From Treponema medium (lineage in GTDB: Bacteria; Spirochaetota; Spirochaetia; Treponematales; Treponemataceae): a stretch of DNA of 64,000 bases. Of this stretch, positions 1 to 9,113 are shown one piece after another. The stretch spans positions 930,001-994,000 of the forward strand of contig NZ_CP031393.1 in assembly GCF_017161265.1 (NCBI RefSeq), read 5' to 3'. Made by a program: the position numbers and the translations under genes. Each line of letters begins with the position of its first letter. Position 1 is the stretch's first letter. The notes beneath the pieces are model-generated. The model was not told where the DNA came from. It was given only the letters and a program-made list of their open reading frames with translations, and ran no database searches.

Positions 1-268
1 GTCCACCGCATGTGATAATACCTGCGTGTACGTGGCTCGGATTAAAGAATATTTTTTCCCGCGGGCCTGCTTTTTCGATAAGTTGTTCACGCTTAAAGGG
101 GCCGTACTGCTCTCCGACTTTGGATTCCAGCCGAAAGCGTATAAAATCATCATTCGTAACATAATTAGCGATACGGTCTCCAACTACGTTTGACAGGTGA
201 ATGGGAGACGGTATTTTACAGGGGCCGAGTGTCTCAATGGTAAAATCAAATTCCTCATCACGGCGCAT
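1..268 (-). CDS. 6-phosphofructokinase, plant/spirochaete-type group (partial, N-terminus only)
   Basis: The reverse strand from position 268 reads an uninterrupted N-terminus starting MRRDEEFDFTIETLGPC and reaching HAGIITCGG at the window edge, so about 89 residues are present and the rest lies outside. The segment with GPREKIFFNP followed by HAGIITCGG matches the long-N-terminus phosphofructokinases of plants, spirochaetes and some other bacteria, where the glycine-rich nucleotide or PPi loop follows directly. The enzyme phosphorylates fructose 6-phosphate in glycolysis. ATP versus pyrophosphate use depends on residues beyond the edge. A strong GGAGG lies 9 bases before the ATG. The gene diverges from the next one. 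Confidence 0.8.
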   Translation of the reverse strand, partial: MRRDEEFDFTIETLGPCKIPSPIHLSNVVGDRIANYVTNDDFIRFRLESKVGEQYGPFKREQLIEKAGPREKIFFNPSHVHAGIITCGG

Positions 269-448
269 AATGAACCTCCGTTATATCGAATATATCAAGC
301 TCCAATTTTAGGGAGCTATAATTTGGGATTTTCCATAATTATCGATGATAACTGATGTTACAGTATCATAAAATCGCAGGGCTTGAAAGGGAGAAAAAGC
401 GTTTTTTGATTGACAGATTTATCGATTTTCTTCATTATAAGGATATCT

Positions 449-1984
449 ATGGCACAGAAAAAAGAATCTTTCCTTACACGCATATTACAGCTTTTTTTTC
501 CGCAGGCTGATGCAGAGGCGATAAAGAAACGGCACTTAAAAGCGTTGGCAAAGGAAATTTCAAAAAATAAATTCGGAAAATGGTATAAACCCTCTTCTGA
601 GGAGCTTCAGCAACAGATGGCTCGTTTCTTTTTTGAACTGTACAAGATTGTCGGTCCTGCACGAGCGCTTCTTGCAAGTGCTGCCTCGTCAAAGGTTCTC
701 AAGTCTATCACCGTAGAGCAAAATTTGTCAAAACAGCAGCATCAAATACGAGAAAAGCTGACGCCCGAAGCTATTAAAGAACGCGCAAAAACAACCAATC
801 AAAAAGAGCTGAGTCTTCAGGTACAGAAAGAATTTGATGCTTTTATGCGTGAATTTGACGGCAAAAAGATAGATGAGATCGATACATTGTACCGACAGCT
901 CAACGAATTTATCCATTTTGTGCTGTTTGATTATTACTTCTTTTTAAAAAAATTTGATCCCGCCTTGCCGGAAGATAAATTTTCTTATACACCAAACTTT
1001 TCGAATGTCAACGGTGAATATCTTAAAGATGAATTAAACGATTTTATCGTTGTACTTAACGGGCTTTCGCTTGATGCAAATTGGGAAAAGCTTTTTGCAA
1101 TTATTACTGCATACAAAAATGTACAACCGGTTAATGCTCCGCAGTGGAAAAAATATCTTGGCCTTTTAAATGACGTACGCCGTTCTCATATTCTGGAAAA
1201 AATTATTCAGCATATTACAAAAAATCCTACCTATATAGTGGAAATCAGTCCTTTCACCGAAAAGGTTACCGATGAGTATCTTAAACAAATAGAACGATCT
1301 ATTGATAATACGTTAAAAGATATTGTTGCGGAACAAAAGAATTCTCAAGTAGCAGTATTGGTACAGCGTGTATTTGGGAATGTTATTCCTTCAGGTACTA
1401 AAAACTATAATCCGCGTTCCAATGCGGCATTTGAGAAACGAGGGCTTGAAGGTTATATCTATGCCGATGCAATGAACTACCTCAAATCATTTTTAGTTGA
1501 ATACTTTAAAAGTGATGTCAGGGCTCTCTCCGATTTAATTTTAGTACGCGGGCAATGGACACAGCAGGTTCTGTCTGCCGAATATTCAGAAAGCTATCAT
1601 AATTTAATGCATATTTCGACCAAACTTTTGGAGTTTGACGAAAAGCTTTCAGAAGTTTCCGAAATGGGGGTTAAATTCCGTACGCTGTTGTCACGAATGG
1701 AGCGGGAGAAAGAAGCCGGCCGCCAAGTACAAAAACACTTGGATAATGTTAACGAAGCCGCTCTTAAATTGCTTAAAGTTGCTATTAAAAATATTATGAC
1801 GCTTGGAAATGCTATAAAGAATTGTATTGCCGACTATGATAAACCTCATCGCGATTTACTGCAAAACTGGAAGGAAATCGAACAGCATTCCGATAAGCCC
1901 ATACGGGAATGGATGACTGCTGTTTATACAAAAATTTATAATTTTATCATGCTTGAACAGGTCGTTTTAAAGAAAGAAGAATAG
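449..1984 (+). CDS. conserved spirochaetal helical protein of unknown function
   Basis: This encodes 511 residues from the ATG at 449, which has AAGGAT upstream; an earlier in-frame start at 410 has no ribosome-binding site and would add 13 unlikely residues. The protein is lysine- and glutamate-rich, with no signal peptide or membrane segment, and appears almost wholly alpha-helical. Residues from about 400 onward (EKLSEVSEMGVKF and following) look like a coiled coil. It resembles a long cytoplasmic family confined to Treponema and relatives, which I recall as DUF5312 but could not check. No catalytic motif is visible. It ends 23 bases before the NAD(P)HX repair gene, so the two are probably co-transcribed. 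Confidence 0.75.
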   Translation: MAQKKESFLTRILQLFFPQADAEAIKKRHLKALAKEISKNKFGKWYKPSSEELQQQMARFFFELYKIVGPARALLASAASSKVLKSITVEQNLSKQQHQIREKLTPEAIKERAKTTNQKELSLQVQKEFDAFMREFDGKKIDEIDTLYRQLNEFIHFVLFDYYFFLKKFDPALPEDKFSYTPNFSNVNGEYLKDELNDFIVVLNGLSLDANWEKLFAIITAYKNVQPVNAPQWKKYLGLLNDVRRSHILEKIIQHITKNPTYIVEISPFTEKVTDEYLKQIERSIDNTLKDIVAEQKNSQVAVLVQRVFGNVIPSGTKNYNPRSNAAFEKRGLEGYIYADAMNYLKSFLVEYFKSDVRALSDLILVRGQWTQQVLSAEYSESYHNLMHISTKLLEFDEKLSEVSEMGVKFRTLLSRMEREKEAGRQVQKHLDNVNEAALKLLKVAIKNIMTLGNAIKNCIADYDKPHRDLLQNWKEIEQHSDKPIREWMTAVYTKIYNFIMLEQVVLKKEE

Positions 1985-2007
1985 AGCCTTTCTGAGAGGT
2001 CTTGTTT

Positions 2008-3516
2008 ATGGAAAAGATATTTGACTCGGTACGAGAGTTGGATAAGCGGGCGGAAGATACCTTTAATCTAAAAAACGGCGTGCTGATGGAGCATGCAGCT
2101 CGCAGCATGGCTGAACGTATCCGGAGTATTCTTTCATCGTGTTTATTGTATCCACAAAATATACAGGAACCCGCGAGGCAGAAAAATGCATGGGATTTGC
2201 CGTATTCGCACATCAAACTGCCACAGCCAGAACCGCCGTTTATACAGATTGTTTGCGGTTCGGGTGATAATGGTGGAGACGGGTATGCTCTTGCACGGCT
2301 GCTTGCCGATTTTTGTGCTGTTCGGATTGTTTCGGTAAAAGAACCGAAATCGCCTTTGTGTAAACTACAACGGGAGCGGCTTGAGCTGCTCGGCATACCG
2401 GTAGCTGCCGAATTGCAAGAACGTTGTGATGTGCTGGTCGATGCGGTGTTCGGTACCGGAATCCGCGGCAGCCTTGATAGCGAAATGTGCGCTTTGATTG
2501 AACGGATGAATGCCGTACAGAGCTATAAGGTTGCCTGCGATATTCCGAGCGGTTTAAATGAATTCGGTATACCGTCGACTGTTGCGTTCCGCGCCGATGA
2601 AACTTGTACCATGGGTGCCCTTAAAACCGCTCTCTATGCCGACGCCGCAAAGGATTATACCGGCACTATTCATGTTTGTAATCTCGGTCTGCCGCGGCGC
2701 TGCTACGAAGGTGAGACCGACACCTTTCTCTTGTCTGTAGCGGATATGAAGCTGCCTCACCGCAGCGTACAAAATACCCACAAGATGAGCTACGGACACG
2801 GCCTTTTTTTCTGCGGTGAAAAAAACGGCGCCTGTATGTTGGCAGCCACAGCTGCGCTCCACTTCGGAATCGGTTTGGTGACTGTATTCGGAGAACCTGT
2901 GCCTGCCGCTCCGTTCGATTTTATGTATACGTTGCAGCTGCCCGAAAATTTTTCGGCAGCAATGGTCGGCTCCGGATTAGGGCGAAGTTCCGATGCACAG
3001 GCTCGGGCGTTCGACTTTCTTTCACAAGAGCACGTTCGGGAACAGCCTCTTATTCTTGATGCCGACATACTGCATAACACCAAGCTGCCTGAACTGCTGC
3101 CGCTTTTCAAAGCGCCTATTTTAACGCCGCATCCAAAGGAGTTCCAAAGTCTGCTTGCAAATAGCGGGCTTGCGCAGGTAAGTGTCGCCGAAATACAGGA
3201 GCGCCGGTTTGAATATTTGAGGCAGTTTTGCGGCGCTTTCCCGCAGGCAGTTATAGTATTGAAAGGCGCTTATCCACTGATTGGGTGCGGAAACCAAGTA
3301 TTTGTGAACCCGCTCGGAACCAATGCGCTCGCCAAAGCGGGTTCGGGCGATGTCTTGAGCGGGATGATTACCGCATTAGCGGCGCAAGGATATTCGCCGC
3401 TTGAAGCAGCCCTGACAGGTAGCCTTGCCCATGCCGAGGCTGCAAAGCTACTGCATACTTCCGACTACGGTTTAACGGCGAGTGCACTTGCGGAGGCCGC
3501 TGCTAAGCTGGGATAG
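2008..3516 (+). CDS. nnr: bifunctional NAD(P)H-hydrate epimerase / ADP-dependent NAD(P)H-hydrate dehydratase
   Basis: This 502-residue fusion repairs hydrated NADH and NADPH. The N-terminal half is the YjeF_N epimerase, with the loop GSGDNGGDGYALARLL near residues 84-99 and the DAVFGTGIRG segment. The C-terminal half is the ribokinase-like dehydratase, with LTPHPKEF and the phosphate-binding AGSGDVLSGMI near residue 444. The ATG at 2008 is preceded by GAGAGGT seven bases away; a TTG two codons upstream is less likely. Domain order and length are normal for the family. It follows the helical protein gene closely and is separated from gltX by a 244-base gap containing the gltX promoter. Confidence 0.93.
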   Translation: MEKIFDSVRELDKRAEDTFNLKNGVLMEHAARSMAERIRSILSSCLLYPQNIQEPARQKNAWDLPYSHIKLPQPEPPFIQIVCGSGDNGGDGYALARLLADFCAVRIVSVKEPKSPLCKLQRERLELLGIPVAAELQERCDVLVDAVFGTGIRGSLDSEMCALIERMNAVQSYKVACDIPSGLNEFGIPSTVAFRADETCTMGALKTALYADAAKDYTGTIHVCNLGLPRRCYEGETDTFLLSVADMKLPHRSVQNTHKMSYGHGLFFCGEKNGACMLAATAALHFGIGLVTVFGEPVPAAPFDFMYTLQLPENFSAAMVGSGLGRSSDAQARAFDFLSQEHVREQPLILDADILHNTKLPELLPLFKAPILTPHPKEFQSLLANSGLAQVSVAEIQERRFEYLRQFCGAFPQAVIVLKGAYPLIGCGNQVFVNPLGTNALAKAGSGDVLSGMITALAAQGYSPLEAALTGSLAHAEAAKLLHTSDYGLTASALAEAAAKLG

Positions 3517-3691
3517 AAGACATAGCGATCCTATCACATATTGGTAGGTGATCCTATCTTGAGCTTCAGTCAGTATGCCGTACTATAGGTCTGTTTAACA
3601 TCTTTAGGGGTTTTCCGATCATTGTCCTGTATCGGTAGCGCTGCAACTACTATAAATATATTTTAAATGTCCAACATAAAAAACCGTCCTC

Positions 3692-3720
3692 TTGCTAAAA
3701 CGGATAAAACTTTCTATAAT
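3692..3720 (+). promoter_or_regulatory. sigma-70-type promoter of gltX
   Basis: TTGCTA at 3692-3697 and a perfect TATAAT at 3715-3720 are separated by 17 bases. This gives a transcript with a leader of about 33 bases and an AGGAG (3750-3754) before the gltX ATG. The upstream gap 3517-3691 holds a direct repeat of GATCCTATC (near 3527 and 3550) and nothing else I could identify. Confidence 0.75.
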
Positions 3721-3760
3721 AGTAAACTATCATTTTCTTAAAAGTGATTAGGAGAAAAAT

Positions 3761-5293
3761 ATGGAAACTCGAAGCCGTTATGCCCCGTCTCCAACAGGAT
3801 TACAGCACATTGGCGGAGTACGTACTGCATTATTTAATTATCTTTTTTCCCGCGCTACCGGCGGAAAATTCATCTTGCGTATAGAAGACACCGATCAAAC
3901 CCGCTATGCCGCCGAATACGAAACAAATCTTTACGATACCCTTGATTGGCTTGGAATTGATTGGGATGAAGGCGGCCCCCGCGGCGGTCCGTATGCCCCC
4001 TATATTCAGTCGCAACGTTCCGAATTATACCGCGAGTATGCGGATAAACTCGTCAAAAGCGGCCATGCCTATTATTGTTTTTGCGATGAAGAACGGCTCG
4101 AACGCATCAGAAAAATTCAAACTATGAATAAAATGCCTCCGGGATATGATCGGCACTGCCGCAATTTAACGCAGGAAGAAATCGATGCGAACATAGCAGC
4201 GGGAAAGCCCTATGTTATCCGCCTCAAGGTGCCGCTTGAAGGAACAACGGTGTTCCATGATGTCCTTCTCGGTACAATCGAGTGGAAAAACGAAGACATC
4301 AATCCCGACCCCATCTTGCTGAAAAGCGACGGCTTCCCCACCTATCACTTGGCAAACGTTGTCGATGATCATTTAATGAAGATTACGCATGTCATGCGCG
4401 CCCAAGAATGGATTCCCTCTACACCGATGCATGTGTTGATGTATAAGGCATTCGGGTGGGATCATCCTGATTTTTGCCATTTACCGATGGTAATGGGAAA
4501 TGACGGACATAAGCTTTCCAAGCGGCACGGCGCGACCAGCTGTAATGAATTCCGTAACAACGGCTATTTAAAAGAAGCGATTATTAACTATGTTGCGATG
4601 CTCGGCTGTTCTTACGAAGAAGGACGGGATATGTTCTCGCTCCAAGAATTGGGTGAACGGTTTAATCCCGAACACATCAACAAGGCTCCGGCGATTTTCG
4701 ACTATAAAAAGTTGGAATGGTTTAACGGGCAGTATATGCGGCTTAAAACCGATGAAGAACTCTTTGAGTTGACGTGGCCGTTTATTGCGAACTCCGGAAT
4801 CTTCGGTGAGCAGGATCAAAAAGCTCGTGAAGCAGCCGGATTACGCTTTGCCGACCAGACCCTGCTCAAACCTACCGGTGAGCAAAAGGCAATGCTGATG
4901 AAGGTGATGCCGCTGATTAAAGAACGGCTCCACTTTTTGACGGAAGCCCCGCAGATGGTTCGTTTTCTCTTTGAAGAGCCGACTGTGCCACCTGCAGAAG
5001 AGATTATCCCCAAAAAGTTGGATGCAGAAAAGACGCGGGCTGTGCTGGAGAAAGCAAAGACCGTGCTGCCCTCGATCGCGAACCTTGACGAACACGCGGC
5101 AAGCGAGGTGTTCCGTGCGGAAGCGGAAGCAATGGGTGTTAAATTGGGCGACTTTATGATGCCGATGCGTATGGCTGTTACGGGCAGCCGCGTAAGTCCG
5201 CCGCTGGTCGGTTCGATACAGATTTTAGGTATTGACCGTTCTATTGCCCGTATCGAAAAAACTTTGAAGGAACGGTTTAACTTCGGCTGCTGA
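3761..5293 (+). CDS. gltX: glutamyl-tRNA synthetase
   Basis: This 510-residue class I synthetase charges tRNA-Glu. The HIGH-type signature is PTGLQHIGG at residues 11-19 and the KMSKS-type loop is HKLSKRHG at about 250-257, both in the expected place. The intervening segment DDHLMKITHVMRAQEWIPSTP is the usual GluRS catalytic-core sequence, and the C-terminal third is the helical anticodon-binding region. Length is typical for a bacterial GluRS. An AGGAG six bases before the ATG and the promoter above support the start. Downstream lie hairpin elements rather than a simple U-tract terminator. Only one GluRS is in the window, so discriminating versus non-discriminating type cannot be told. Confidence 0.96.
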   Translation: METRSRYAPSPTGLQHIGGVRTALFNYLFSRATGGKFILRIEDTDQTRYAAEYETNLYDTLDWLGIDWDEGGPRGGPYAPYIQSQRSELYREYADKLVKSGHAYYCFCDEERLERIRKIQTMNKMPPGYDRHCRNLTQEEIDANIAAGKPYVIRLKVPLEGTTVFHDVLLGTIEWKNEDINPDPILLKSDGFPTYHLANVVDDHLMKITHVMRAQEWIPSTPMHVLMYKAFGWDHPDFCHLPMVMGNDGHKLSKRHGATSCNEFRNNGYLKEAIINYVAMLGCSYEEGRDMFSLQELGERFNPEHINKAPAIFDYKKLEWFNGQYMRLKTDEELFELTWPFIANSGIFGEQDQKAREAAGLRFADQTLLKPTGEQKAMLMKVMPLIKERLHFLTEAPQMVRFLFEEPTVPPAEEIIPKKLDAEKTRAVLEKAKTVLPSIANLDEHAASEVFRAEAEAMGVKLGDFMMPMRMAVTGSRVSPPLVGSIQILGIDRSIARIEKTLKERFNFGC

Positions 5294-5301
5294 TATGACG
5301 C

Positions 5302-5432
5302 AGCCTCGTTAACCGCGAGTTTCGGCGCTACCGAAACATCGCTAATTGTATGCCGTTTCTCATTTCATTCCGAAACGGCGTAACGCAACAGTTTCCAAAG
5401 TTCAAACTTTGTTCAACTGTTGCATTTTAGGG
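5302..5432. repeat. multi-hairpin intergenic element, copy 1
   Basis: Consecutive stem-loops occur: GTTTCGG/CCGAAAC inside the frame GCGAG...CATCGC, then GCCGTTTC/GAAACGGC, then CAACAGTT/AACTGTTG enclosing a smaller CAAAGTT/AACTTTG stem. It ends in the linker ATTTTAGGGAACGCTT that also ends copy 2. The layout matches other copies in this window but the stem sequences differ. Confidence 0.7.
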
Positions 5433-5437
5433 AACGC

Positions 5438-5582
5438 TTATTTTCAGCCGCTAGAATGGCGCGGCTGAAAAACACGTCGAGTTTGCATACCGCAAACTCG
5501 CTGATTGACGTATGCGCGTTCCGCGCATCAATGCAACAGTCTTCAAGAATTGACATTCTCTCAACTGTTGCATTTTAGGGAA
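5438..5582. repeat. multi-hairpin intergenic element, copy 2 (identical to 54549-54693)
   Basis: This 145-base block is repeated without a difference about 49 kb away at 54549-54693. It contains four stems: TTTTCAGCCG/CGGCTGAAAA, CGAGTTTGC/GCAAACTCG, TGCGCG/CGCGCA and GCAACAGT/ACTGTTGC, the last enclosing GAAT/ATTC. Perfect identity in non-coding DNA indicates recent copying or gene conversion. Confidence 0.9.
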
Positions 5583-5632
5583 CGCTTTGCATAGCAGTCA
5601 GCGACACTTTGCATAACTAAAAGAGGAGTGTA

Positions 5633-5777
5633 AAATACAAGCCGTACAAATAGCACGGCTTGTATTTACCCAAGTTTGCTCAAATGCAAACTTGTATATC
5701 TACTGCACGTTCTCGCTTCGTTGCGAACGTGCGTAAAAAGTCAATCGAAAGTTGATACTTTCTTCTTGACTTTTTAT
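5633..5777. repeat. multi-hairpin intergenic element, copy 3
   Basis: Stems AAATACAAGCCGT/ACGGCTTGTATTT, CAAGTTTGC/GCAAACTTG, GCACGTTC/GAACGTGC and AAAAAGTCAA/TTGACTTTTT (enclosing GAAAGT/ACTTTC) follow the same order and spacing as copy 2, with almost entirely different arm sequences. The last stem ends just before the glyS ribosome-binding site. Confidence 0.75.
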
Positions 5778-5790
5778 GGGAGTTTACAGT

Positions 5791-7143
5791 ATGGAAGATC
5801 ACGCAATTTCAATGGAAAAAATTGTCAGCCTGTGCAAAAGGCGCGGTTTTGTGTTTCAGTCTTCTGAAATTTACGGAGGGCAGAACGGGGCATGGGATTA
5901 CGGCCCGCTCGGGATTGAATTAAAAAACAATATCGCCCGCGCATGGTGGAAGGAAATGACCCAGCTGCACAACTCAATCGTCGGTATCGATGCAGCCATT
6001 TTGATGCACCCGCGCGTGTGGGAGGCTTCCGGTCATGTGGAAAACTTTACCGATCCGTTGGTTGACTGTAAGAAGTGTAAAGCACGTTTCCGTGCCGACC
6101 AGATTGATCAAAACAAGTTAGCCAAAAAAGAATGCCCCGACTGCGGCGGCGAGCTTACTGATGTACGGAAGTTTAACCTGATGTTTAAAACCCATATCGG
6201 GCCGACGGACGATAACAGCAACCTCATCTACTTACGTCCCGAAACCGCACAGGGTATCTACGTGAACTATAAAAACGTTGCCCAGTCCAACCGCATGAAA
6301 ATCCCCTTCGGTATTGCGCAGATCGGAAAGGCATTCCGCAATGAAATTGTAACAAAGAACTTTATCTTCCGTACCTGCGAATTCGAACAGATGGAAATGC
6401 AGTTTTTTGTAAAGCCCGGTACCGATGACGAGTGGTTCAACTACTGGCGTGAACAGCGGTGGGCGTTCTACAAAAAGCACGGTGTCCGCATGGATAAACT
6501 GCGTTGGCACCAGCATGGGTCGGATGAACTTGCTCACTATGCAAAAGACGCTTACGATATTGAATACGAATTCCCGATGGGCTTTAAAGAGCTTGAAGGC
6601 GTACACAACCGCACGAATTTTGACCTAACCCGCCATACCGAATATTCCGGTAAGGATATGCAGTATATCGATCAAGATAACGGCAACGAGCGGTATATTC
6701 CGTATATCATCGAAACCTCCGCCGGTTTAACCCGCAACCTTTTGATGTTCCTCTGCGATGCATACGAAGAGCAAAAAGTTGCCGACAAAGGCAATGATGA
6801 TGATTGGCGAACCGTGCTGCATTTCCATCCTGTTATTGCGCCGATTACCGTAGCGGTGCTACCTTTGATGAAGAAAGACGGACTTGCGGAACTGGCACAG
6901 GAAATTCAAGCGGAATTACGTGAAGACTTCCGTACCGACTACGACCAATCCGGCGCAATCGGTAAACGGTATCGCCGTCAGGATGAAGCGGGAACTCCGT
7001 TCTGTGTTACCGTCGATTATGACAGCAAAGAAGATGGAACCGTAACTTTACGATTCCGCGATTCTATGGAGCAGGTACGCATCCCCCGTGCAGAACTTGC
7101 AAACCGAATCAGAACAGAAATAAAAAATTATACCAGAGCATAA
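5791..7143 (+). CDS. glyS: glycyl-tRNA synthetase (single-chain alpha2 type)
   Basis: This 450-residue class II synthetase charges tRNA-Gly. Visible features are the N-terminal GGQNGAWDYGPLG motif-1 region, a zinc-type CKKC...CPDC pair (residues ~80-120), motif 2 around FRNEIVTKNFIFRTCEFEQM, motif 3 ETSAGLTRNLL, and the C-terminal anticodon-binding domain beginning at IAPITVAVLPL. It is the homodimeric eukaryote/archaea-like form, not GlyQ+GlyS. I chose the ATG at 5791 because GGGAG lies eight bases before it; an in-frame ATG at 5776 has no such site and overlaps the hairpin element. A strong terminator follows. Confidence 0.95.
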   Translation: MEDHAISMEKIVSLCKRRGFVFQSSEIYGGQNGAWDYGPLGIELKNNIARAWWKEMTQLHNSIVGIDAAILMHPRVWEASGHVENFTDPLVDCKKCKARFRADQIDQNKLAKKECPDCGGELTDVRKFNLMFKTHIGPTDDNSNLIYLRPETAQGIYVNYKNVAQSNRMKIPFGIAQIGKAFRNEIVTKNFIFRTCEFEQMEMQFFVKPGTDDEWFNYWREQRWAFYKKHGVRMDKLRWHQHGSDELAHYAKDAYDIEYEFPMGFKELEGVHNRTNFDLTRHTEYSGKDMQYIDQDNGNERYIPYIIETSAGLTRNLLMFLCDAYEEQKVADKGNDDDWRTVLHFHPVIAPITVAVLPLMKKDGLAELAQEIQAELREDFRTDYDQSGAIGKRYRRQDEAGTPFCVTVDYDSKEDGTVTLRFRDSMEQVRIPRAELANRIRTEIKNYTRA

Positions 7144-7150
7144 GCAATAT

Positions 7151-7206
7151 TTTCCCGTATACCGCCTGTTTATCATACACTAGTAGAAAGCGGGATTATA
7201 CGGGAA
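7151..7206 (+). terminator. terminator hairpin after glyS
   Basis: TTTCCCGTATA near 7151-7161 pairs with TATACGGGAAA near 7197-7206, and the stem is extended by CCGC/GCGG inside. No long U-tract follows. Confidence 0.55.
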
Positions 7207-7230
7207 AAAACGCTTCATGCGGAGTTTTTA

Positions 7231-8253
7231 ATGTCCGAATATTTATATAGTGCGAATGATGAATCTCTATTAACACCGGTATTGTACAAATGCTTTGTTA
7301 ATCCCCTTGTAAAGATATTGCCATACCGTTTACCGGCGAATTTTATCACATTAATTTCTTTTAGTTTTATTATTGGAGCCTTTTGTATTGCAGCGCATGG
7401 GTATTATGTCGGAAAATACGATTATTGGGGTCTTATTCCCTTACTTACTCTAGCATATCTGATTGGTGATTGTGCCGATGGGAAGCAAGCTCGAAAAACG
7501 GGGACAGGCTCGCCACTCGGCGAATACTTTGACCATTTTTTGGACTGTTTTGTGACCGGCCTTTTAATGGGTATCCTGATGATATCTTTCAAAGTAACAA
7601 AGCCCGCTATTATCACAATGGGTTTTTTCAATCTATATGCAGGGCAAATCGGAAGTTTTTGGGAACGCTATAAGCGACGGGTGATGTGCTTTGGGAAACT
7701 CGGATCCAACGAAGGAATCGTTGCTATCGGTTTGACATCATGGCTCATGTCAATACCGTCAATTCACACGGCAGCAGACACGGTTCTTATCTTCAATATA
7801 ACAGGCGGAGAGGCGCTGATCATTACTATTATGACAGGGACTGCGGTTACCGCAATTCATGCAATTATCCGATCGCACGCAATTTCACCTCGGCTCATTG
7901 CACATTTAATACTATCGTTTGCCGTTACCTACACCGCTGCCTATCTCTTTGGAAAGAATAATATGGTGTATATAACGGGTGCAGTAAGTTTCTACAACGT
8001 ATTCTTTCTTGCTTCGCTTTTGGCAGCAACAAACCTTGATAGCCGCGAATGCCTGCCGGATATCATCATTCCTCTTTCATTCGTATTATTCTATTTGATT
8101 CCGAATTACACTTCACTTATTCAATATGCGCAAATCGCATATTTGGTAGTGCGGGTTGGCATAAAATTTATCTCGTTTGTCAGAATAAACCGGCAGTATT
8201 GGTATTGGATTAATCCGCCGCCGCCGGACGAAGGTCTTTCAGCAACGCGGTAA
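7231..8253 (+). CDS. CDP-alcohol phosphotransferase, choline/ethanolaminephosphotransferase-like
   Basis: This 340-residue membrane enzyme has the complete CDP-alcohol phosphotransferase signature D80-x2-D83-G84-x2-A87-R88-x8-G97-x3-D101-x3-D105, read in LIGDCADGKQARKTGTGSPL and onward. The aspartates bind the metal and CDP-alcohol in this family. The N-terminus (YSANDESLL followed by PYRLPANFITLISF) resembles eukaryotic choline/ethanolaminephosphotransferases more than bacterial PgsA or PssA, and about eight hydrophobic segments follow. In Treponema a CDP-choline route (LicCA plus Cpt) makes phosphatidylcholine, so transfer of phosphocholine to diacylglycerol is the likely job (inference). 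GGAG lies before the ATG. Its last 44 bases overlap the convergent GDPD gene. Confidence 0.75.
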   Translation: MSEYLYSANDESLLTPVLYKCFVNPLVKILPYRLPANFITLISFSFIIGAFCIAAHGYYVGKYDYWGLIPLLTLAYLIGDCADGKQARKTGTGSPLGEYFDHFLDCFVTGLLMGILMISFKVTKPAIITMGFFNLYAGQIGSFWERYKRRVMCFGKLGSNEGIVAIGLTSWLMSIPSIHTAADTVLIFNITGGEALIITIMTGTAVTAIHAIIRSHAISPRLIAHLILSFAVTYTAAYLFGKNNMVYITGAVSFYNVFFLASLLAATNLDSRECLPDIIIPLSFVLFYLIPNYTSLIQYAQIAYLVVRVGIKFISFVRINRQYWYWINPPPPDEGLSATR

Positions 8254-8968
8254 TCCGATCGGGGTAGTCGGTAATAAGGCTGTCTACCCCCATCTCAATC
8301 AGCTGCCGGTAATCGCATTGAATACTGCCAAACCACGGATTGATTCGGATATCGGCACTGTGCAAAGCTGCAACCAGTTTAGGTGTTACACAATATGCCG
8401 ACGGGTGATAACATTCGATACCGAGGTTCTGCACATACGTTTCAGGATGAATTTGCCAGCTGTCTACCAATAGCCCACACGTTACCGTCGAATCGATCTT
8501 CTTCATCCGCAGTACGCTTTCGTGATTAAAAGACGATACAATACAGCGATCAATCAGTTTATATTCCTTCATCAGCCGATACACAACTTCTTCAATTCCT
8601 TCATAGACAAAAACACCCGTTTTTAATTCGATATTCGAAATGATGTGTGGCTGTTCCGCAATATATTCAAAATATTCTCGCAATGAAGGGATCGGAGCAA
8701 AATCTATCGTTTCGGGATGCGGCTTTGCGGCATTCAACGCTTTTAACTCATGGTATGTTTTCTGTCCGACCAAGCCTGTACCGTCAGTTGTACGGTCAAC
8801 CGTTTCATCATGAATAATAACTGCTTCTCCATCTTTTGAAAGATGTACATCAAATTCTATTCCGTCACAGCCGGCTTCCACCGCTTTCCGAAAGGCAAGC
8901 ATGGTGTTTTCAGGGTACCGACTGCGAAATCCCCTGTGTGCAATATTGAGCATCGTTCTTTTTTGCAT
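8210..8968 (-). CDS. glycerophosphodiester phosphodiesterase
   Basis: This UgpQ/GDPD-family protein has 252 residues. Catalytic features are visible: H11-R12 in HRG, PENT at 19-22, E38 and D40 in IEFDVHLSKDG (metal ligands), and H53 in VIIHDETVDRTT. It hydrolyses glycerophosphodiesters such as glycerophosphocholine to glycerol 3-phosphate and the alcohol. There is no signal peptide, so it is cytoplasmic, unlike exported GlpQ. The start at 8968 lies only six bases downstream of TATAAT, so the mRNA would be leaderless; the ATG at 8953 is the alternative. The gene is tail-to-tail with the CDP-alcohol phosphotransferase, which fits recycling of the head group (inference). Confidence 0.85.
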   Translation of the reverse strand: MQKRTMLNIAHRGFRSRYPENTMLAFRKAVEAGCDGIEFDVHLSKDGEAVIIHDETVDRTTDGTGLVGQKTYHELKALNAAKPHPETIDFAPIPSLREYFEYIAEQPHIISNIELKTGVFVYEGIEEVVYRLMKEYKLIDRCIVSSFNHESVLRMKKIDSTVTCGLLVDSWQIHPETYVQNLGIECYHPSAYCVTPKLVAALHSADIRINPWFGSIQCDYRQLIEMGVDSLITDYPDRITALLKDLRPAAAD

Positions 8969-9113
8969 GATGGAATTATAGCACAGAGAGTATAGGGATG
9001 TACACTTTAATTTGCGTCTCATCAAAACAACCGTACCAGAGATATTTTAAACTTGTAAACACGACAAAACTATAGTAAAATGCTCGCCTATAATTACAAT
9101 AGGAGTTTTTAAC

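Noticed and set aside
5302-5777. Possible CRISPR array
   Set aside because: Units are hairpins with variable arms, not short identical repeats separated by unique spacers, and no cas gene is present.
5432-5791. T-box or glycine riboswitch before glyS
   Set aside because: The stems belong to the dispersed hairpin family and no T-box sequence or riboswitch core was seen.
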